A DNA stretch of 64,000 nt from Clostridium_AI sp964409685 (GCA_964409685.1 CAYPEJ010000018.1:1-64000); one strand, 5' to 3'; counted from the first letter of the stretch, positions 51,794 through 59,758 are shown. Program-made: numbers and translations. Notes: generated by a model from the letters alone, not told the origin.

Positions 51794-52090
51794 CTATCCT
51801 TTCATGTAGTTGTACTTTGGCCTGAGTTCCCCGTCACAGAGGAACCTCGGCACCATGCCGTCCGGGATGCACTGCTTCCGCAGCACGTCCTTGCCGCTGT
51901 CGAGGTCGTGGCGGACGAAGTAGAAGCCCTCCGTGCCGAAGTAGCTCCAGTATTCGAGGTACTTGCCGTTGACTTCGTAGACGTCCACTCCGATCTTCTC
52001 GACCCTTGCGAGGGCCATTTTGTCGTAGTCGTCCTTCGCGAACACGTCTTCGGCCATCTTCTGGCGGATCTGTTTTATCGGTCTTCTCAT
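51794..52090 (-). CDS. Early-operon protein, unknown
   Basis: 98 aa from MRRPIKQ; ATGA-coupled to the upstream gene. Basic N-terminus, then a beta-rich segment KYLEYWSYFGTEGFYFVRHD. Not recognised. Confidence 0.6.
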   Translation of the reverse strand: MRRPIKQIRQKMAEDVFAKDDYDKMALARVEKIGVDVYEVNGKYLEYWSYFGTEGFYFVRHDLDSGKDVLRKQCIPDGMVPRFLCDGELRPKYNYMKG

Positions 52091-52533
52091 TTGTGTCCGT
52101 TCTCCCATACTTCGGATTCACCGTGCTCGTTCAGGTAGACGCGGTGGCGTTCCGTCCCTTCGTCGTCATTGATGTACAGTTCGGAGCCCTCGACGAGGGC
52201 GAACGACATCCGCTTGAAAGCTTCGACCATCACGGAGACCCAGCCGTAGCTGGCATGGAAGCCGCTCGAGTACACGAAGAAGCCGGAGTCGTCGACATGC
52301 ATGTAGCCGTCGCCTTGCCGGAACGAGAGCAGGATCTTGCAGATCCCGTCGAGCGTGTCCGTCGTGTAGCCGTCCTTCGCGTGTTCGTCGAGCGCCCAGT
52401 TGACGCGGAGCCCCTCAGGGTACTCCGCCGTCATGTCTTCCATCCACTGGCACATCACGCGGCGCAGGTTCTCCTCGGAGCCCCTGTCGTCGCGGAGTTT
52501 GAAGCGCAGTTCCACAGAGTAGCACTGGCCCAT
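52087..52533 (-). CDS. Early-operon protein, unknown
   Basis: 148 aa, one base after the upstream stop. Begins MGQCYSVELRFKL, a start I recall in uncharacterised gut-phage proteins. Has GFFVYSSGFHASYGWVSVM in the middle and an acidic C-terminus. Function unknown. Confidence 0.6.
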   Translation of the reverse strand: MGQCYSVELRFKLRDDRGSEENLRRVMCQWMEDMTAEYPEGLRVNWALDEHAKDGYTTDTLDGICKILLSFRQGDGYMHVDDSGFFVYSSGFHASYGWVSVMVEAFKRMSFALVEGSELYINDDEGTERHRVYLNEHGESEVWENGHK

Positions 52534-52534
52534 G

Positions 52535-52903
52535 TCAGACCTCTACGAGGCGGTCGAAGTGCACGACGATCCGTGCGCAGTTGCATCCGTCGCCGGTGAC
52601 AAGAGGCTCGTAGTCGAGCAGCTTGTCGGTGTCGACGAACGGGCAGCGTTTGATGAACTCGACGAGATTCCTGCCGCTTCTTGCGCTGAACGACAGAATC
52701 TCGTTGTCGCTGACGCCTTCCACGTAGGATTTCAAGCCCGTCAGACTGTTCACGCGATAGTACCGCTCTTTGACTACGAGACAGACTTGTCCGTAGATGT
52801 AGTTCACGAGCTCGCGGACCGTCAGCTTGGCGGGCGTGGCCGGCGGGAGCTTAAGGTTGATGGACTCAATCCCCTCGGGGATTTCAATTGTCGTTTCGTT
52901 CAT
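52535..52903 (-). CDS. Early-operon protein, unknown
   Basis: 122 aa, ATG behind AAAGGAGACGACA. Mixed alpha/beta, with a Cys pair GDGCNCARIVVHF near the end. Overlaps the upstream gene by 20 bp. Not recognised. Confidence 0.6.
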   Translation of the reverse strand: MNETTIEIPEGIESINLKLPPATPAKLTVRELVNYIYGQVCLVVKERYYRVNSLTGLKSYVEGVSDNEILSFSARSGRNLVEFIKRCPFVDTDKLLDYEPLVTGDGCNCARIVVHFDRLVEV

Positions 52904-53213
52904 TGTCGTCTCCTTTCAAGATTTCAATCGCGGCCCATGTCACGACGGCGTAAACGGACTTGGCCGATATCCACCTCTTGTGGTTTATGAGTTCGATGTC
53001 GACGTCGTCGCCTTGAACTTGCTTCTCCTCGGAGATGAATTTCTCGCGGTCTTTGCGCGCGGCTCTCATCGCCTCGGTAAGAGACGTGAAAATCTCCGTG
53101 CCGGCGTATTTGCCGTTTTCCTTTCTGGTAAGCCTGTTGACGGTGATGGCGCAGGGGTGGTCCCCTGCGTCCGTGTTGTGTGAGGCCCATATGACGATGT
53201 ACTTTTTATCCAT
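52884..53213 (-). CDS. KKYIV-type early protein, paralogue of the gene at 57781
   Basis: 109 aa. MDKKYIVIWASHNTDAGDHP parallels MEKKYIVLLTWASANSPNEP of the gene at 57781-58098, so the two are probably paralogues. Mid-region lysine-rich, C-terminus acidic. Function unknown. Confidence 0.6.
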   Translation of the reverse strand: MDKKYIVIWASHNTDAGDHPCAITVNRLTRKENGKYAGTEIFTSLTEAMRAARKDREKFISEEKQVQGDDVDIELINHKRWISAKSVYAVVTWAAIEILKGDDNERNDN

Positions 53214-53901
53214 GGAACATCCTTCCAGTTTCGTAGAACATAAACTCGTTGGCTTCGCACGTCTCGGCGAAGCACTCTTCGCTCAGCTGGTACTCCCAGT
53301 CTTTTTGCACGACGCGCATGAGCGCCCGCACGCATTCGTCGAGGACGGTCTCGACCGTGTAGCAATTGTCGGTCATCCTGTCGTAGCGCGCTTGCACGTA
53401 CTTCTTCTGCTTGTCGTCCCACTTGAGGCCGAGGCAGAAGCGCGCGAGCGGTTCGAGCGTCTCGGTGTCGAGGAAGCTGCCCGTCCACGGGGAGATTCCG
53501 TCTATGACGCGCTTGAAGAACACCGCGGACTCCTTCTTGACGGAGTTCTTGGTGACGGCGAGGTTCCACTTCCCGTCTTTCTTCGCATAGAATCGCGTGC
53601 GGGGGCGGATGATCAGGTCTCCGCGGTTGTTCCAGAACCACGCGCGGGCGCGGTTGCCCGAGAGCTGGTAGAGCTCATCGTGGTCGTAGAACCCGTTCGG
53701 GTAGACCTTTGCCTTCGCGCTGTACGGGGACACTTCGTACTTGACGTCGACGTAGAAAGCCTCCTCGAAGGCCTCTATGACATCGTTGAGTTCCTTGTCC
53801 ATCCAGTACGGCTGGTTGCGGTTGTAGTACTTGCGGGCGCGCTCCTTCGCCTCGGCGGAGAGCTCGCCATACGAGTATACGTTGATTTCGACCTTCTTCA
53901 T
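53206..53901 (-). CDS. ELSxEAKExA-type phage protein, unknown function
   Basis: 231 aa, ATGA-coupled to the upstream gene. VYSYGELSAEAKERARKYY at the N-terminus is a motif I associate with a widespread uncharacterised phage family. Aromatic-rich body (WFWNNRGDLIIRPRTRFY), acidic helical end. The largest protein in this part of the operon. Confidence 0.65.
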   Translation of the reverse strand: MKKVEINVYSYGELSAEAKERARKYYNRNQPYWMDKELNDVIEAFEEAFYVDVKYEVSPYSAKAKVYPNGFYDHDELYQLSGNRARAWFWNNRGDLIIRPRTRFYAKKDGKWNLAVTKNSVKKESAVFFKRVIDGISPWTGSFLDTETLEPLARFCLGLKWDDKQKKYVQARYDRMTDNCYTVETVLDECVRALMRVVQKDWEYQLSEECFAETCEANEFMFYETGRMFHG

Positions 53902-54107
53902 TTCGACCTCGCGTCGAGAAGGTTGCCGAGCTTCTTCGCCGAGTCGGCCAAGATGTTCCCGGACATCTCGACTTCGGTCTTCATGGACTTGAGCCGGTCG
54001 GTCGGGAGCTTCGTCATCTTCGCGTCGAGCGCGACCTTCGAGACGATGGTCAGCACTTTCAAGAGCGCCGTCGACACGGCGTTGATGTCGAGTTCACAAG
54101 GTTTCAT
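53898..54107 (-). CDS. Small helical protein, unknown
   Basis: 69 aa from MKPCELD, chosen because its ATG overlaps the upstream stop (ATGA) and follows GGAGAAGAGAAAA; an in-frame ATG five codons earlier is possible. All helical. Not recognised. Confidence 0.6.
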   Translation of the reverse strand: MKPCELDINAVSTALLKVLTIVSKVALDAKMTKLPTDRLKSMKTEVEMSGNILADSAKKLGNLLDARSK

Positions 54108-54463
54108 TTTTCTCTTCTCCATTTCTCTTCAAGGATGTCGATCGCGGCCCGCAGACTTACGGGTCGTACGTGGTATCCCGCCGCGCCGAGTTCGCGCAGC
54201 AGGGCGGCGCGGAACACTCCGCGCAGCGGCTTGCATGCGAAGGCGAAGCCGAGGTCGACGACCGTGCGCCGACCCTCACGGGCGTAGGCCGCGACCATCC
54301 CGTTCGGCGCCGGTTTGGACGGGAAGAGCGCGAACGCCTCCCCGTCGATGGCGGACTTGACGAAGACGACGTCAGTCATCATCGTCGAGCCCCCACGGAC
54401 GTTCGCCGAGTTCCATTCCCCAGGACTGCACACGGGCAGCGGGGTCGTCTTGTTGTCTTTCAT
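54104..54463 (-). CDS. Early-operon protein, unknown
   Basis: 119 aa, ATG behind AAGGTGCAAT. Codons of the first 28 residues are as GC-rich in third position as the rest, supporting this start over the MMTDVVF start at 54382 (after GGGGG). Ala/Arg-rich C-terminus. Not recognised. Confidence 0.55.
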   Translation of the reverse strand: MKDNKTTPLPVCSPGEWNSANVRGGSTMMTDVVFVKSAIDGEAFALFPSKPAPNGMVAAYAREGRRTVVDLGFAFACKPLRGVFRAALLRELGAAGYHVRPVSLRAAIDILEEKWRREK

Positions 54464-54561
54464 ATTGCACCTTCTCTTTCTTTTTCGGAACTTGGTTTCA
54501 CACGCGTTTGCGCACTACTCGGCCACCCCGCCACTTCGCGGCGTTCCTTCATGGGGTGGTA

Positions 54562-54581
54562 CGCATGGCCGAAGCCATGCG
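54562..54581 (-). other. UUCG-capped hairpin in operon gap
   Basis: Minus strand: CGCATGGC-TTCG-GCCATGCG, eight perfect pairs with an extra-stable tetraloop and no T-run. It is in the 143-base gap between two genes, probably an mRNA processing or stability element. Confidence 0.6.
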
Positions 54582-54606
54582 CAGGGCTTCCCGCCCGTTG
54601 CGTTCG

Positions 54607-55089
54607 CTAGAACAGTTTCTCGACGGTCTCTTCGAGAAGCTTCTCGAACGCGTCGGGCTTGAGCCCGAGGTCCATCTTGTAGACGACGATCCGGCGCACG
54701 GCCTTCTCGACGGCCTCGTCGAAATCCGCAAGCGCGTCCTGGGCGCGGCGCACCTCGGTGCCCTCGGCCCAGACCGTCCGGCGGGTGTCGTAGTCGAACG
54801 TCGTCTTCACGCCGAACGCATTCGTCGTGATGCGTTCGATGTCGTGCGGCGTCATGAACTCGATGAGCCACGACTTGTCGATCGGGTCGCCGTTCTTGTC
54901 GGCGACGTCCGCAACCTTGCCCACGGCGTCGCGCCACGCCTGTTCGAGCATCTTCTTGTATTTCCGCTTGACGTCCTCGACGAGCTTCTCCTCCTCGGCG
55001 AGCTTCTGCGCGAGCTTCTCACGCTTGGCCGCGGTCATGTCCTGGACGCGCTCGCGGACATATGCTTCAAAACGGGGTACTTTCTTCAC
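54607..55089 (-). CDS. Charged helical protein, unknown (GTG start)
   Basis: 160 aa from GTG behind AAAGGAGAAGACC. Highly charged coiled-coil-like helix at 15-55 (Lys/Glu/Ala), mixed domain, then another helix ending LLEETVEKLF. Not recognised. Confidence 0.65.
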   Translation of the reverse strand: MKKVPRFEAYVRERVQDMTAAKREKLAQKLAEEEKLVEDVKRKYKKMLEQAWRDAVGKVADVADKNGDPIDKSWLIEFMTPHDIERITTNAFGVKTTFDYDTRRTVWAEGTEVRRAQDALADFDEAVEKAVRRIVVYKMDLGLKPDAFEKLLEETVEKLF

Positions 55090-55100
55090 GGTCTTCTCCT

Positions 55101-55268
55101 TTATTTCGCAATCAGTTTCACAATCGCCGCGCAGACCGCGGCCACGAACGCAAGCGCCACGAGCGCCACCTTGCGCCACTTGGCGCGGGGTTTCGGCGGG
55201 GCTACCTGCGGTTTCGCATCACGCCGCCGGCGGTTCCGGCGGCGGTTGGGCATCTTCTTCGCGCTCAT
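55101..55268 (-). CDS. Small basic tail-anchored membrane protein
   Basis: 55 aa from MSAKKMPNRR, behind GGGAGGTTCGC, ATGA-coupled. The first 33 residues are Arg/Lys/Pro-rich, followed by one hydrophobic span (VALVALAFVAAVCAAIV) and KLIAK. One C-terminal transmembrane helix; a membrane-targeting early protein is likely. Confidence 0.6.
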   Translation of the reverse strand: MSAKKMPNRRRNRRRRDAKPQVAPPKPRAKWRKVALVALAFVAAVCAAIVKLIAK

Positions 55269-55579
55269 GCGAACCTCCCGTCGGAGGTCGCGGCTTTCGC
55301 GCGGCGGCGCTCGAGTTCGGTCTGCAAGCCCGCGGCGATGCGCACGTTGCGGCGCGTGTGCGGCTCTTTCATGGCGGCCTCGGCCACCTTGGAAAGGGCG
55401 AACGTCGGGAGCTTCCTGAGCTCCTTGAGTGTGGGGAGCTTCTCCACCACGGGCGCGGCTTTCGCCGCGGCCTCGCTCCAGTTCTCCCGGAGCGGTTCGG
55501 CGAGGCCGCCAAGCCCCGCCGTCACGGCCTCGAACACCCACAGGGCGCCGAGGCACGGCAGTTTCTTTCTATTCTTCAT
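55265..55579 (-). CDS. Early-operon protein, unknown
   Basis: 104 aa from MKNRKKLPC, behind GGAGACTGACG. A moderately hydrophobic N-terminus (LGALWVFEAVTAGLGGLA) precedes basic helices. It could be membrane-associated. Not recognised. Confidence 0.6.
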   Translation of the reverse strand: MKNRKKLPCLGALWVFEAVTAGLGGLAEPLRENWSEAAAKAAPVVEKLPTLKELRKLPTFALSKVAEAAMKEPHTRRNVRIAAGLQTELERRRAKAATSDGRFA

Positions 55580-55952
55580 CGTCAGTCTCCTCTTCGGAAT
55601 TTCCATCGTCGTCCGGCAGGTTGTCGTTGACCTGCCGCATGATTTCGTCCAGCAGATAGCAGCGGATCATCACGTCGCACCCCTCGGGGTTGTCGAGATC
55701 CACCGTGTCTACAAGTTCCTCGGCCGCCTCTTTGAGGAGGCCGAGGTTGTGGCAGAGGTTCTCCTCCGCCACCCAGGTCGAGAACGTGTACGACCCCGAA
55801 CCATTGCCGGTCACGGAGTCGTCGGTCCAGAGGTCGTCGTGGACTTCCTGGTATTTCTCGCCGTCTTCGTCGAGGCGGGTCTTGATCCCGCGCTCCGCGA
55901 ACGCCTCTTCGACGTCTGCGAGCATTTCCTTGCGGTAGTCGTGTCGGTCCAT
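55569..55952 (-). CDS. Very acidic protein, unknown
   Basis: 127 aa from MDRHDYRK, behind GAGGAGAAATA; TAATG-coupled. Strongly acidic, tail DDDGNSEEETDDEE. Acidic phage early proteins often mimic DNA or bind basic host factors, but nothing specific was recognised. Confidence 0.6.
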   Translation of the reverse strand: MDRHDYRKEMLADVEEAFAERGIKTRLDEDGEKYQEVHDDLWTDDSVTGNGSGSYTFSTWVAEENLCHNLGLLKEAAEELVDTVDLDNPEGCDVMIRCYLLDEIMRQVNDNLPDDDGNSEEETDDEE

Positions 55953-56575
55953 TATTTCTCCTCGTTGTCCATGATGCGGGTTCCGTCTATGATGTCGCAG
56001 ACTTGCGCCCACGGCTCGTATGTCCAGCGCTTCGAGGTCTTCTTGAAGACCACGCGGCAGTCGAGCTGCGCATATGCGTCGCGGATGCCGTCGGCGTCGA
56101 GACCCATGAGGTTAAGGCATTTCTTCGGGAAGCCAGCCACTTCGGTGCCAAGGTCGGAGAACATGGCGCCGAGCGTCTCCCAGTCTATGCCGTTTCGGGC
56201 GTAGCAGGCAAGCGAAAGCGTGGCGAACGCGTTTGCCACGTGCTGCGGCGAAAGCTGGCCGACGGCGTGGCCGTCCGGCGTCGCGAGCTCGCCCGTCATG
56301 CAGTCGAGCATCGGCGGTTCCGAACAGAACCCGTCGATCGTCCTCTCGAACCAGTAGGCGTTCTGCACGGCCTTGACGACCATGTTGTCGAACCCGACGA
56401 CCGCGGCTTTGTCGTGCTCGAGGTTCCACGTGTTCCCCCCGTCGCCGACCTCGAAGAGGTCGACCATCAGGCGTTTCGCCGGCTCATCGCTCGCGTAGCC
56501 GAAAGCCAGCCGTACGCGAAGTCCTTTGAAGCGGAGTTCCTTATCGATCCGCAGGTATTTCACATCTGATTCCAT
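55952..56575 (-). CDS. Early-operon protein, unknown
   Basis: 207 aa from MESDVKYL, behind AAAGGGGAAATACG. Mixed alpha/beta with several Cys; no catalytic motif seen. Preceded by a hairpin-bearing gap, so it may start a transcript segment. Confidence 0.6.
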   Translation of the reverse strand: MESDVKYLRIDKELRFKGLRVRLAFGYASDEPAKRLMVDLFEVGDGGNTWNLEHDKAAVVGFDNMVVKAVQNAYWFERTIDGFCSEPPMLDCMTGELATPDGHAVGQLSPQHVANAFATLSLACYARNGIDWETLGAMFSDLGTEVAGFPKKCLNLMGLDADGIRDAYAQLDCRVVFKKTSKRWTYEPWAQVCDIIDGTRIMDNEEK

Positions 56576-56598
56576 CGTATTTCCCCTTTCAAGCAATC

Positions 56599-56624
56599 GC
56601 GCCCCGGCCATACGACCGGGGCGC
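56599..56624 (-). other. 9-bp GC hairpin between operon genes
   Basis: GCGCCCCGG and CCGGGGCGC around an 8-nt loop. No T-run on either strand, so a weak terminator or stability element. Confidence 0.55.
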
Positions 56625-56650
56625 AGGTTTTCAGTCAACTCAAGGCTGGA

Positions 56651-57379
56651 CTACTCATCCGATTTGAACGGTTTCCAGGCCACCGTGTCCACGGTGGCGA
56701 ACGTCACGGCAGCGCCGATTTCCCCGAGACGGTCGGAGAGGTTGTCTCCATGGACTTTTCCATAAACGGCCACCGTACCGGCGAGCGCGAAGTCGCGCAC
56801 GAAAGCGACTAGCTGCGCCGCCATGCGCGAGAGGTCGAAGCCCGCGTGGTGGCGGTGGCTCAGTTCACCCCAGCCGCGATGCGAGTCGGACATCTTCTTC
56901 ATCGTCTCGACGACGTCCTCGAGCGTCACGAGGAAGTTCATCCGTTCGCCAGGCGCGGGCTCGAAACACGCGCGCCCGTCACGGGTTGCGGTGAATGCAA
57001 GCTCCCCAGGGTCCCAGTCGCGGACGTTCAGGTCGCCCGGCCTGCGGGTCGACTTGATGTGCCCTGAAAGGTGCTTGGCGAACTCGGCCGGGAAATCCCG
57101 CTCGAGACACACGAGCGACGAGGGGTCGCTCAGCCAGTCGGACTCGCCGAGCGCGTGCATGAGCGGCCAGTGGTCCGGGTGGCAGAGCGAGTTGCTCGTC
57201 GCGATACCGTAGGGCTTGAAGTGCAGGTGCACCGTGAACTCGGGATGGCTGTCAAGCGTTTCGCGTTTCACCTCTGCCTCGGCGGAGAGTTTTATGCGCA
57301 GACCCGCAATCGGAAGGCATACGAAAGACGCGCGGCTTAGTTGACTGCGCGTCGCGTTGTCAATGTCAATCCAGGACAT
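56651..57379 (-). CDS. Early-operon protein, unknown
   Basis: 242 aa from MSWIDIDN; a TTG four codons upstream is the alternative. Mixed alpha/beta with an HLHFKPYG strand and SHRHHAGFDLSRM; the His cluster could bind metal. Not recognised. Confidence 0.6.
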   Translation of the reverse strand: MSWIDIDNATRSQLSRASFVCLPIAGLRIKLSAEAEVKRETLDSHPEFTVHLHFKPYGIATSNSLCHPDHWPLMHALGESDWLSDPSSLVCLERDFPAEFAKHLSGHIKSTRRPGDLNVRDWDPGELAFTATRDGRACFEPAPGERMNFLVTLEDVVETMKKMSDSHRGWGELSHRHHAGFDLSRMAAQLVAFVRDFALAGTVAVYGKVHGDNLSDRLGEIGAAVTFATVDTVAWKPFKSDE

Positions 57380-57383
57380 GGCG

Positions 57384-57593
57384 TCATCCAATCCTTACGC
57401 GGGTTATCTCCACGGGGAGCACGTCCCCGCAGGACTTCTCCAGGTCGGTAAAGTCGTCGGAGGGTTCCTCCAACGACCCAACGGGTCCCTTGGCTGCCAT
57501 GGCGTCGAGGATGTCGTCGAGACGGTCCTCGATTCGGCTCAGGCCTTTGGCCAAGTTCTCAAATGCCTTGGCCAGAATCTTCTCATATTCCAT
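57384..57593 (-). CDS. Small helical acidic protein, unknown
   Basis: 69 aa, ATG behind TTAAGGAGAAACGAA. A coiled-coil-like N-terminal helix (AFENLAKGLSRIEDRLDDIL). Not recognised. Confidence 0.6.
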   Translation of the reverse strand: MEYEKILAKAFENLAKGLSRIEDRLDDILDAMAAKGPVGSLEEPSDDFTDLEKSCGDVLPVEITRVRIG

Positions 57594-57604
57594 TTCGTTT
57601 CTCC

Positions 57605-57784
57605 TTAACTAAAAGCCCAGAGCAGCGCGGCCACAAGGGCCAGCGCCACGAAGTATCCAGGGAGCCCGTAAACGAACGTCCCGAATATGATGACGAGGGC
57701 CACGGTGAACACGGCCACCGCGGCCTTCAAGGGGTCTTTGCCGCGCGGAGGGCGCGGGGGCTCTTCCACGATGAATGGGTTCAT
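57605..57784 (-). CDS. Small protein with two transmembrane helices
   Basis: 59 aa from MNPFIVEE, behind TGGAGATGTC, ATGA-coupled. Two hydrophobic spans (AVAVFTVALVIIFGTFV and YFVALALVAALLWAF) joined by a YGLPG turn. Size and hairpin topology would suit a holin, but an early-operon membrane protein is equally possible. Confidence 0.6.
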   Translation of the reverse strand: MNPFIVEEPPRPPRGKDPLKAAVAVFTVALVIIFGTFVYGLPGYFVALALVAALLWAFS

Positions 57785-58098
57785 GACATCTCCAGGTTCA
57801 ACGTGTCCGCAAGGTTCAAGACCTTCCACCGAACAACGGAGTTCGGGGTCTTGATTGTCCAGAGGCCGCTGGCACGGCACATACAGTCCCCGAGCTCCTC
57901 GGGGCCGTAGTCTCCGAGAAGCTCGTGGTAGAGCTCCGTGGAGTCCTTATCGGCGAGTTTCAGCGCCTCGCCGCGGGCAAAGACGGTCGGGCGGAAGCCC
58001 GTCGTATCGGCGGGGCCTTTCACGAGCTCCGCCGAGTAGGGCTCGTTCGGCGAATTCGCCGAGGCCCAGGTCAATAGTACAATGTACTTTTTTTCCAT
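57781..58098 (-). CDS. KKYIV-type early protein, paralogue of the gene at 52884
   Basis: 105 aa, ATG behind AAAGGAAGAACCACT. The N-terminus parallels the 52884-53213 protein. It is the first gene after an extended -10 promoter and is preceded by a degraded duplicate of the gene at 58222. Function unknown. Confidence 0.6.
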   Translation of the reverse strand: MEKKYIVLLTWASANSPNEPYSAELVKGPADTTGFRPTVFARGEALKLADKDSTELYHELLGDYGPEELGDCMCRASGLWTIKTPNSVVRWKVLNLADTLNLEMS

Positions 58099-58114
58099 AG
58101 TGGTTCTTCCTTTC

Positions 58115-58123
58115 AGTATACCA
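58115..58123 (-). promoter_or_regulatory. Extended -10 promoter within early operon
   Basis: Minus strand TCTGGTATACTG gives TATACT with an upstream TGG; it shares TATCTGRTATACTG with the promoter at 44304. No convincing -35 hexamer was found. Confidence 0.5.
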
Positions 58124-58137
58124 GATACGCGGGAACC

Positions 58138-58224
58138 CCGACACGGGGCCGTCGGGGTGCAGGCGTTCCACAGTTCGACCTCGAGGAAGTATTTGGCCTT
58201 CTCGAGTTCGTTCGCGCAAGGCTA
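58138..58224 (-). pseudogene. Degenerate duplicate of the C-terminus of the neighbouring gene
   Basis: In frame after the stop of the gene at 58222 the sequence reads NELEKAKYFLEVELWNACTP, parallel to RELEEAERFLKFKIWGDCTP inside that gene. The copy has no start codon and runs into the promoter of the next gene, so it looks like a decayed tandem duplication. Confidence 0.6.
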
Positions 58225-58500
58225 CGCGGAGGCGAAGCCGCCCTCCGGGGTCTCTTCGGCCTTGTCACGGGCCTCGAGTTCCTCCGGGGTGCAGTCGCCC
58301 CAGATTTTGAACTTGAGAAAGCGCTCGGCTTCCTCGAGTTCACGCAAAGCCGCCCGCACATAGTGCAGGCGTACTTTTAACGCATGGACGGCGAGGTCAC
58401 CGTCCTCGACGTCAAAAGACTCCCGGGCAAGCCGGGTTGTATATACGGATACCGCCATGAAAACTTTGGTAAGGGCTTTATAGCTATAGATAGGTTTCAT
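58222..58500 (-). CDS. Early-operon protein, unknown (source of duplicated segment)
   Basis: 92 aa from MKPIYSYK, behind AAAGGTTATC. Helical, with RELEEAERFLKFKIWGDCTP near the end, duplicated downstream. Hairpins lie in the 105-base gap upstream (GCCGCG-AAA-CGCGGC just before the ribosome site). Confidence 0.6.
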   Translation of the reverse strand: MKPIYSYKALTKVFMAVSVYTTRLARESFDVEDGDLAVHALKVRLHYVRAALRELEEAERFLKFKIWGDCTPEELEARDKAEETPEGGFASA

Positions 58501-58567
58501 GATAACCTTTCTGCCGCGTTTCGCGGCGTTGTGAATGATGAACGGTGAACGGTGAAATACAGTGAAA

Positions 58568-58597
58568 GGCCGCGCCGCCCCGACGGGAGACGCGGCC
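58568..58597 (-). terminator. Weak terminator-like hairpin after gene at 58606
   Basis: Minus strand: GGCCGCG and CGCGGCC around a 16-nt loop, followed by TTTCACT. The short T-run suggests partial termination. Confidence 0.45.
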
Positions 58598-58605
58598 ACG
58601 GGGCT

Positions 58606-59034
58606 TCAGCCCATGCAGCCATAGGCCGCTTCGCCGGCGAGCGAGGCCTCGAACGCCGCGGCCTCGCGGACGTGGCGTTCGTGGTTCACCTCGGCATCGA
58701 CCGGCGTGCGAACGAGTAGCTTGCGGCAGCCGACAATGCGGCCGTCCGCGTCCCGGACGAAGTCGTACGGGACGGCGAGGTCCGCGCGGTCATCCGCCGC
58801 GTCGAACACGAGGCGGGACACGATGTATATCGTGTCTGCCACGGGGGCGGGAAGCCCTGCGACCCGGATGTCCAGGTCGTGGAGTACTACGGTCTGGATA
58901 CCGTCAACGACGGCCCAGTCCAGTGGTTTCTCGACCACCCTGGGGACTGTTCCCGAGGGTTGGACAACGCGGTTAGGCTCGTCTCCGTCGGGGATGAACA
59001 CCACGGGGTGCGGGGTGCAATTGACAATGTTCAC
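58606..59034 (-). CDS. First gene of early operon, uncharacterised phage family (GTG start)
   Basis: 142 aa from GTG behind AAAAGGAGAAACACC. NCTPHPVVF near the start, then VAGLPAPVADTIYIVSRLV and VRDADGRIVGCRKL, a pattern I recall from many phage and actinobacterial proteins without known function. As the gene nearest the control region it is probably expressed first. Confidence 0.7.
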   Translation of the reverse strand: MNIVNCTPHPVVFIPDGDEPNRVVQPSGTVPRVVEKPLDWAVVDGIQTVVLHDLDIRVAGLPAPVADTIYIVSRLVFDAADDRADLAVPYDFVRDADGRIVGCRKLLVRTPVDAEVNHERHVREAAAFEASLAGEAAYGCMG

Positions 59035-59170
59035 GGTGTTTCTCCTTTTAAATCGTCTACGAATGAAGGTCCTCTTTGGCACGACGATGAAATGCCGAAG
59101 AGGACAAAAGTGCAAAAATGGGGTTGAAAAACGGTCTGAAACCGTTTCTGATTTTGCGCGTTTTTAACGT

Positions 59171-59200
59171 GTGGTTGACATGCGCAAAATTGTCAACCAC
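59171..59200. repeat. Perfect 10-bp inverted repeat GTGGTTGACA
   Basis: GTGGTTGACA and TGTCAACCAC around TGCGCAAAAT. No T-run. A regulator or initiator binding site is likely. Confidence 0.85.
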
Positions 59201-59504
59201 GATAGACAGATAATTTATCGGGGCAGTTTCGATGCCCGCGGAGAGCGGGGGAAATTCTACAAAAAAAGGGCGAACTTCTCCTTGCGTGTGTATACACTCT
59301 CCCCCTTTTCCTTATTATATTATCTTCCTCACTTATAGTGATATATTTTATGTAGAAGATAAGGACGGGTTTTCGGGATGGCGGGACAACCTCGCGCTGC
59401 CGCGCTCAGACCCCCGTGTATATTGGGCTTCAGCTTTGCCACCGAGGGTTTCTGATTTTTCCTTGGATACCTTGGGTACCTTGCACAAAATCAGAAATCG
59501 TCAC

Positions 59505-59541
59505 TTTTACAGAAAATGTAAAACTCTTACATTTTATGTAA
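59505..59541. promoter_or_regulatory. Two operator-like palindromes TTACA-N5-TGTAA
   Basis: Site 1 TTTTACA-GAAAA-TGTAAAA (59505-59523) and site 2 TTACA-TTTTA-TGTAA (59527-59541). Centres are 20 bp apart, two helical turns, as for cooperative dimer binding. Confidence 0.65.
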
Positions 59542-59758
59542 AGGTACCCCTCTGTGACCCCATGTTTCACTCAAATTTGCAATTATAGCGATAACATGGG
59601 ATGCGTATGGTTCCCACGGCATCCGCTCTCACCGAGGGGGAGCAGGAAACCTTTTGAAACCACAGGAAACCTCCGGGGACTTGGAGGCCGAGGTAAACGG
59701 GAGCGCTCCGTCTTGTCCCGAAGGGTGCTGGCAAGGGCTCTGGCGGAGCAGGGAGAGC

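Noticed and set aside
54372..54470. 32-codon frame ending WGLDDDD on the minus strand
   Set aside because: GTG start with a weak ribosome site and third-position composition unlike the neighbours; the overlapping frame of the gene at 54104 fits better.
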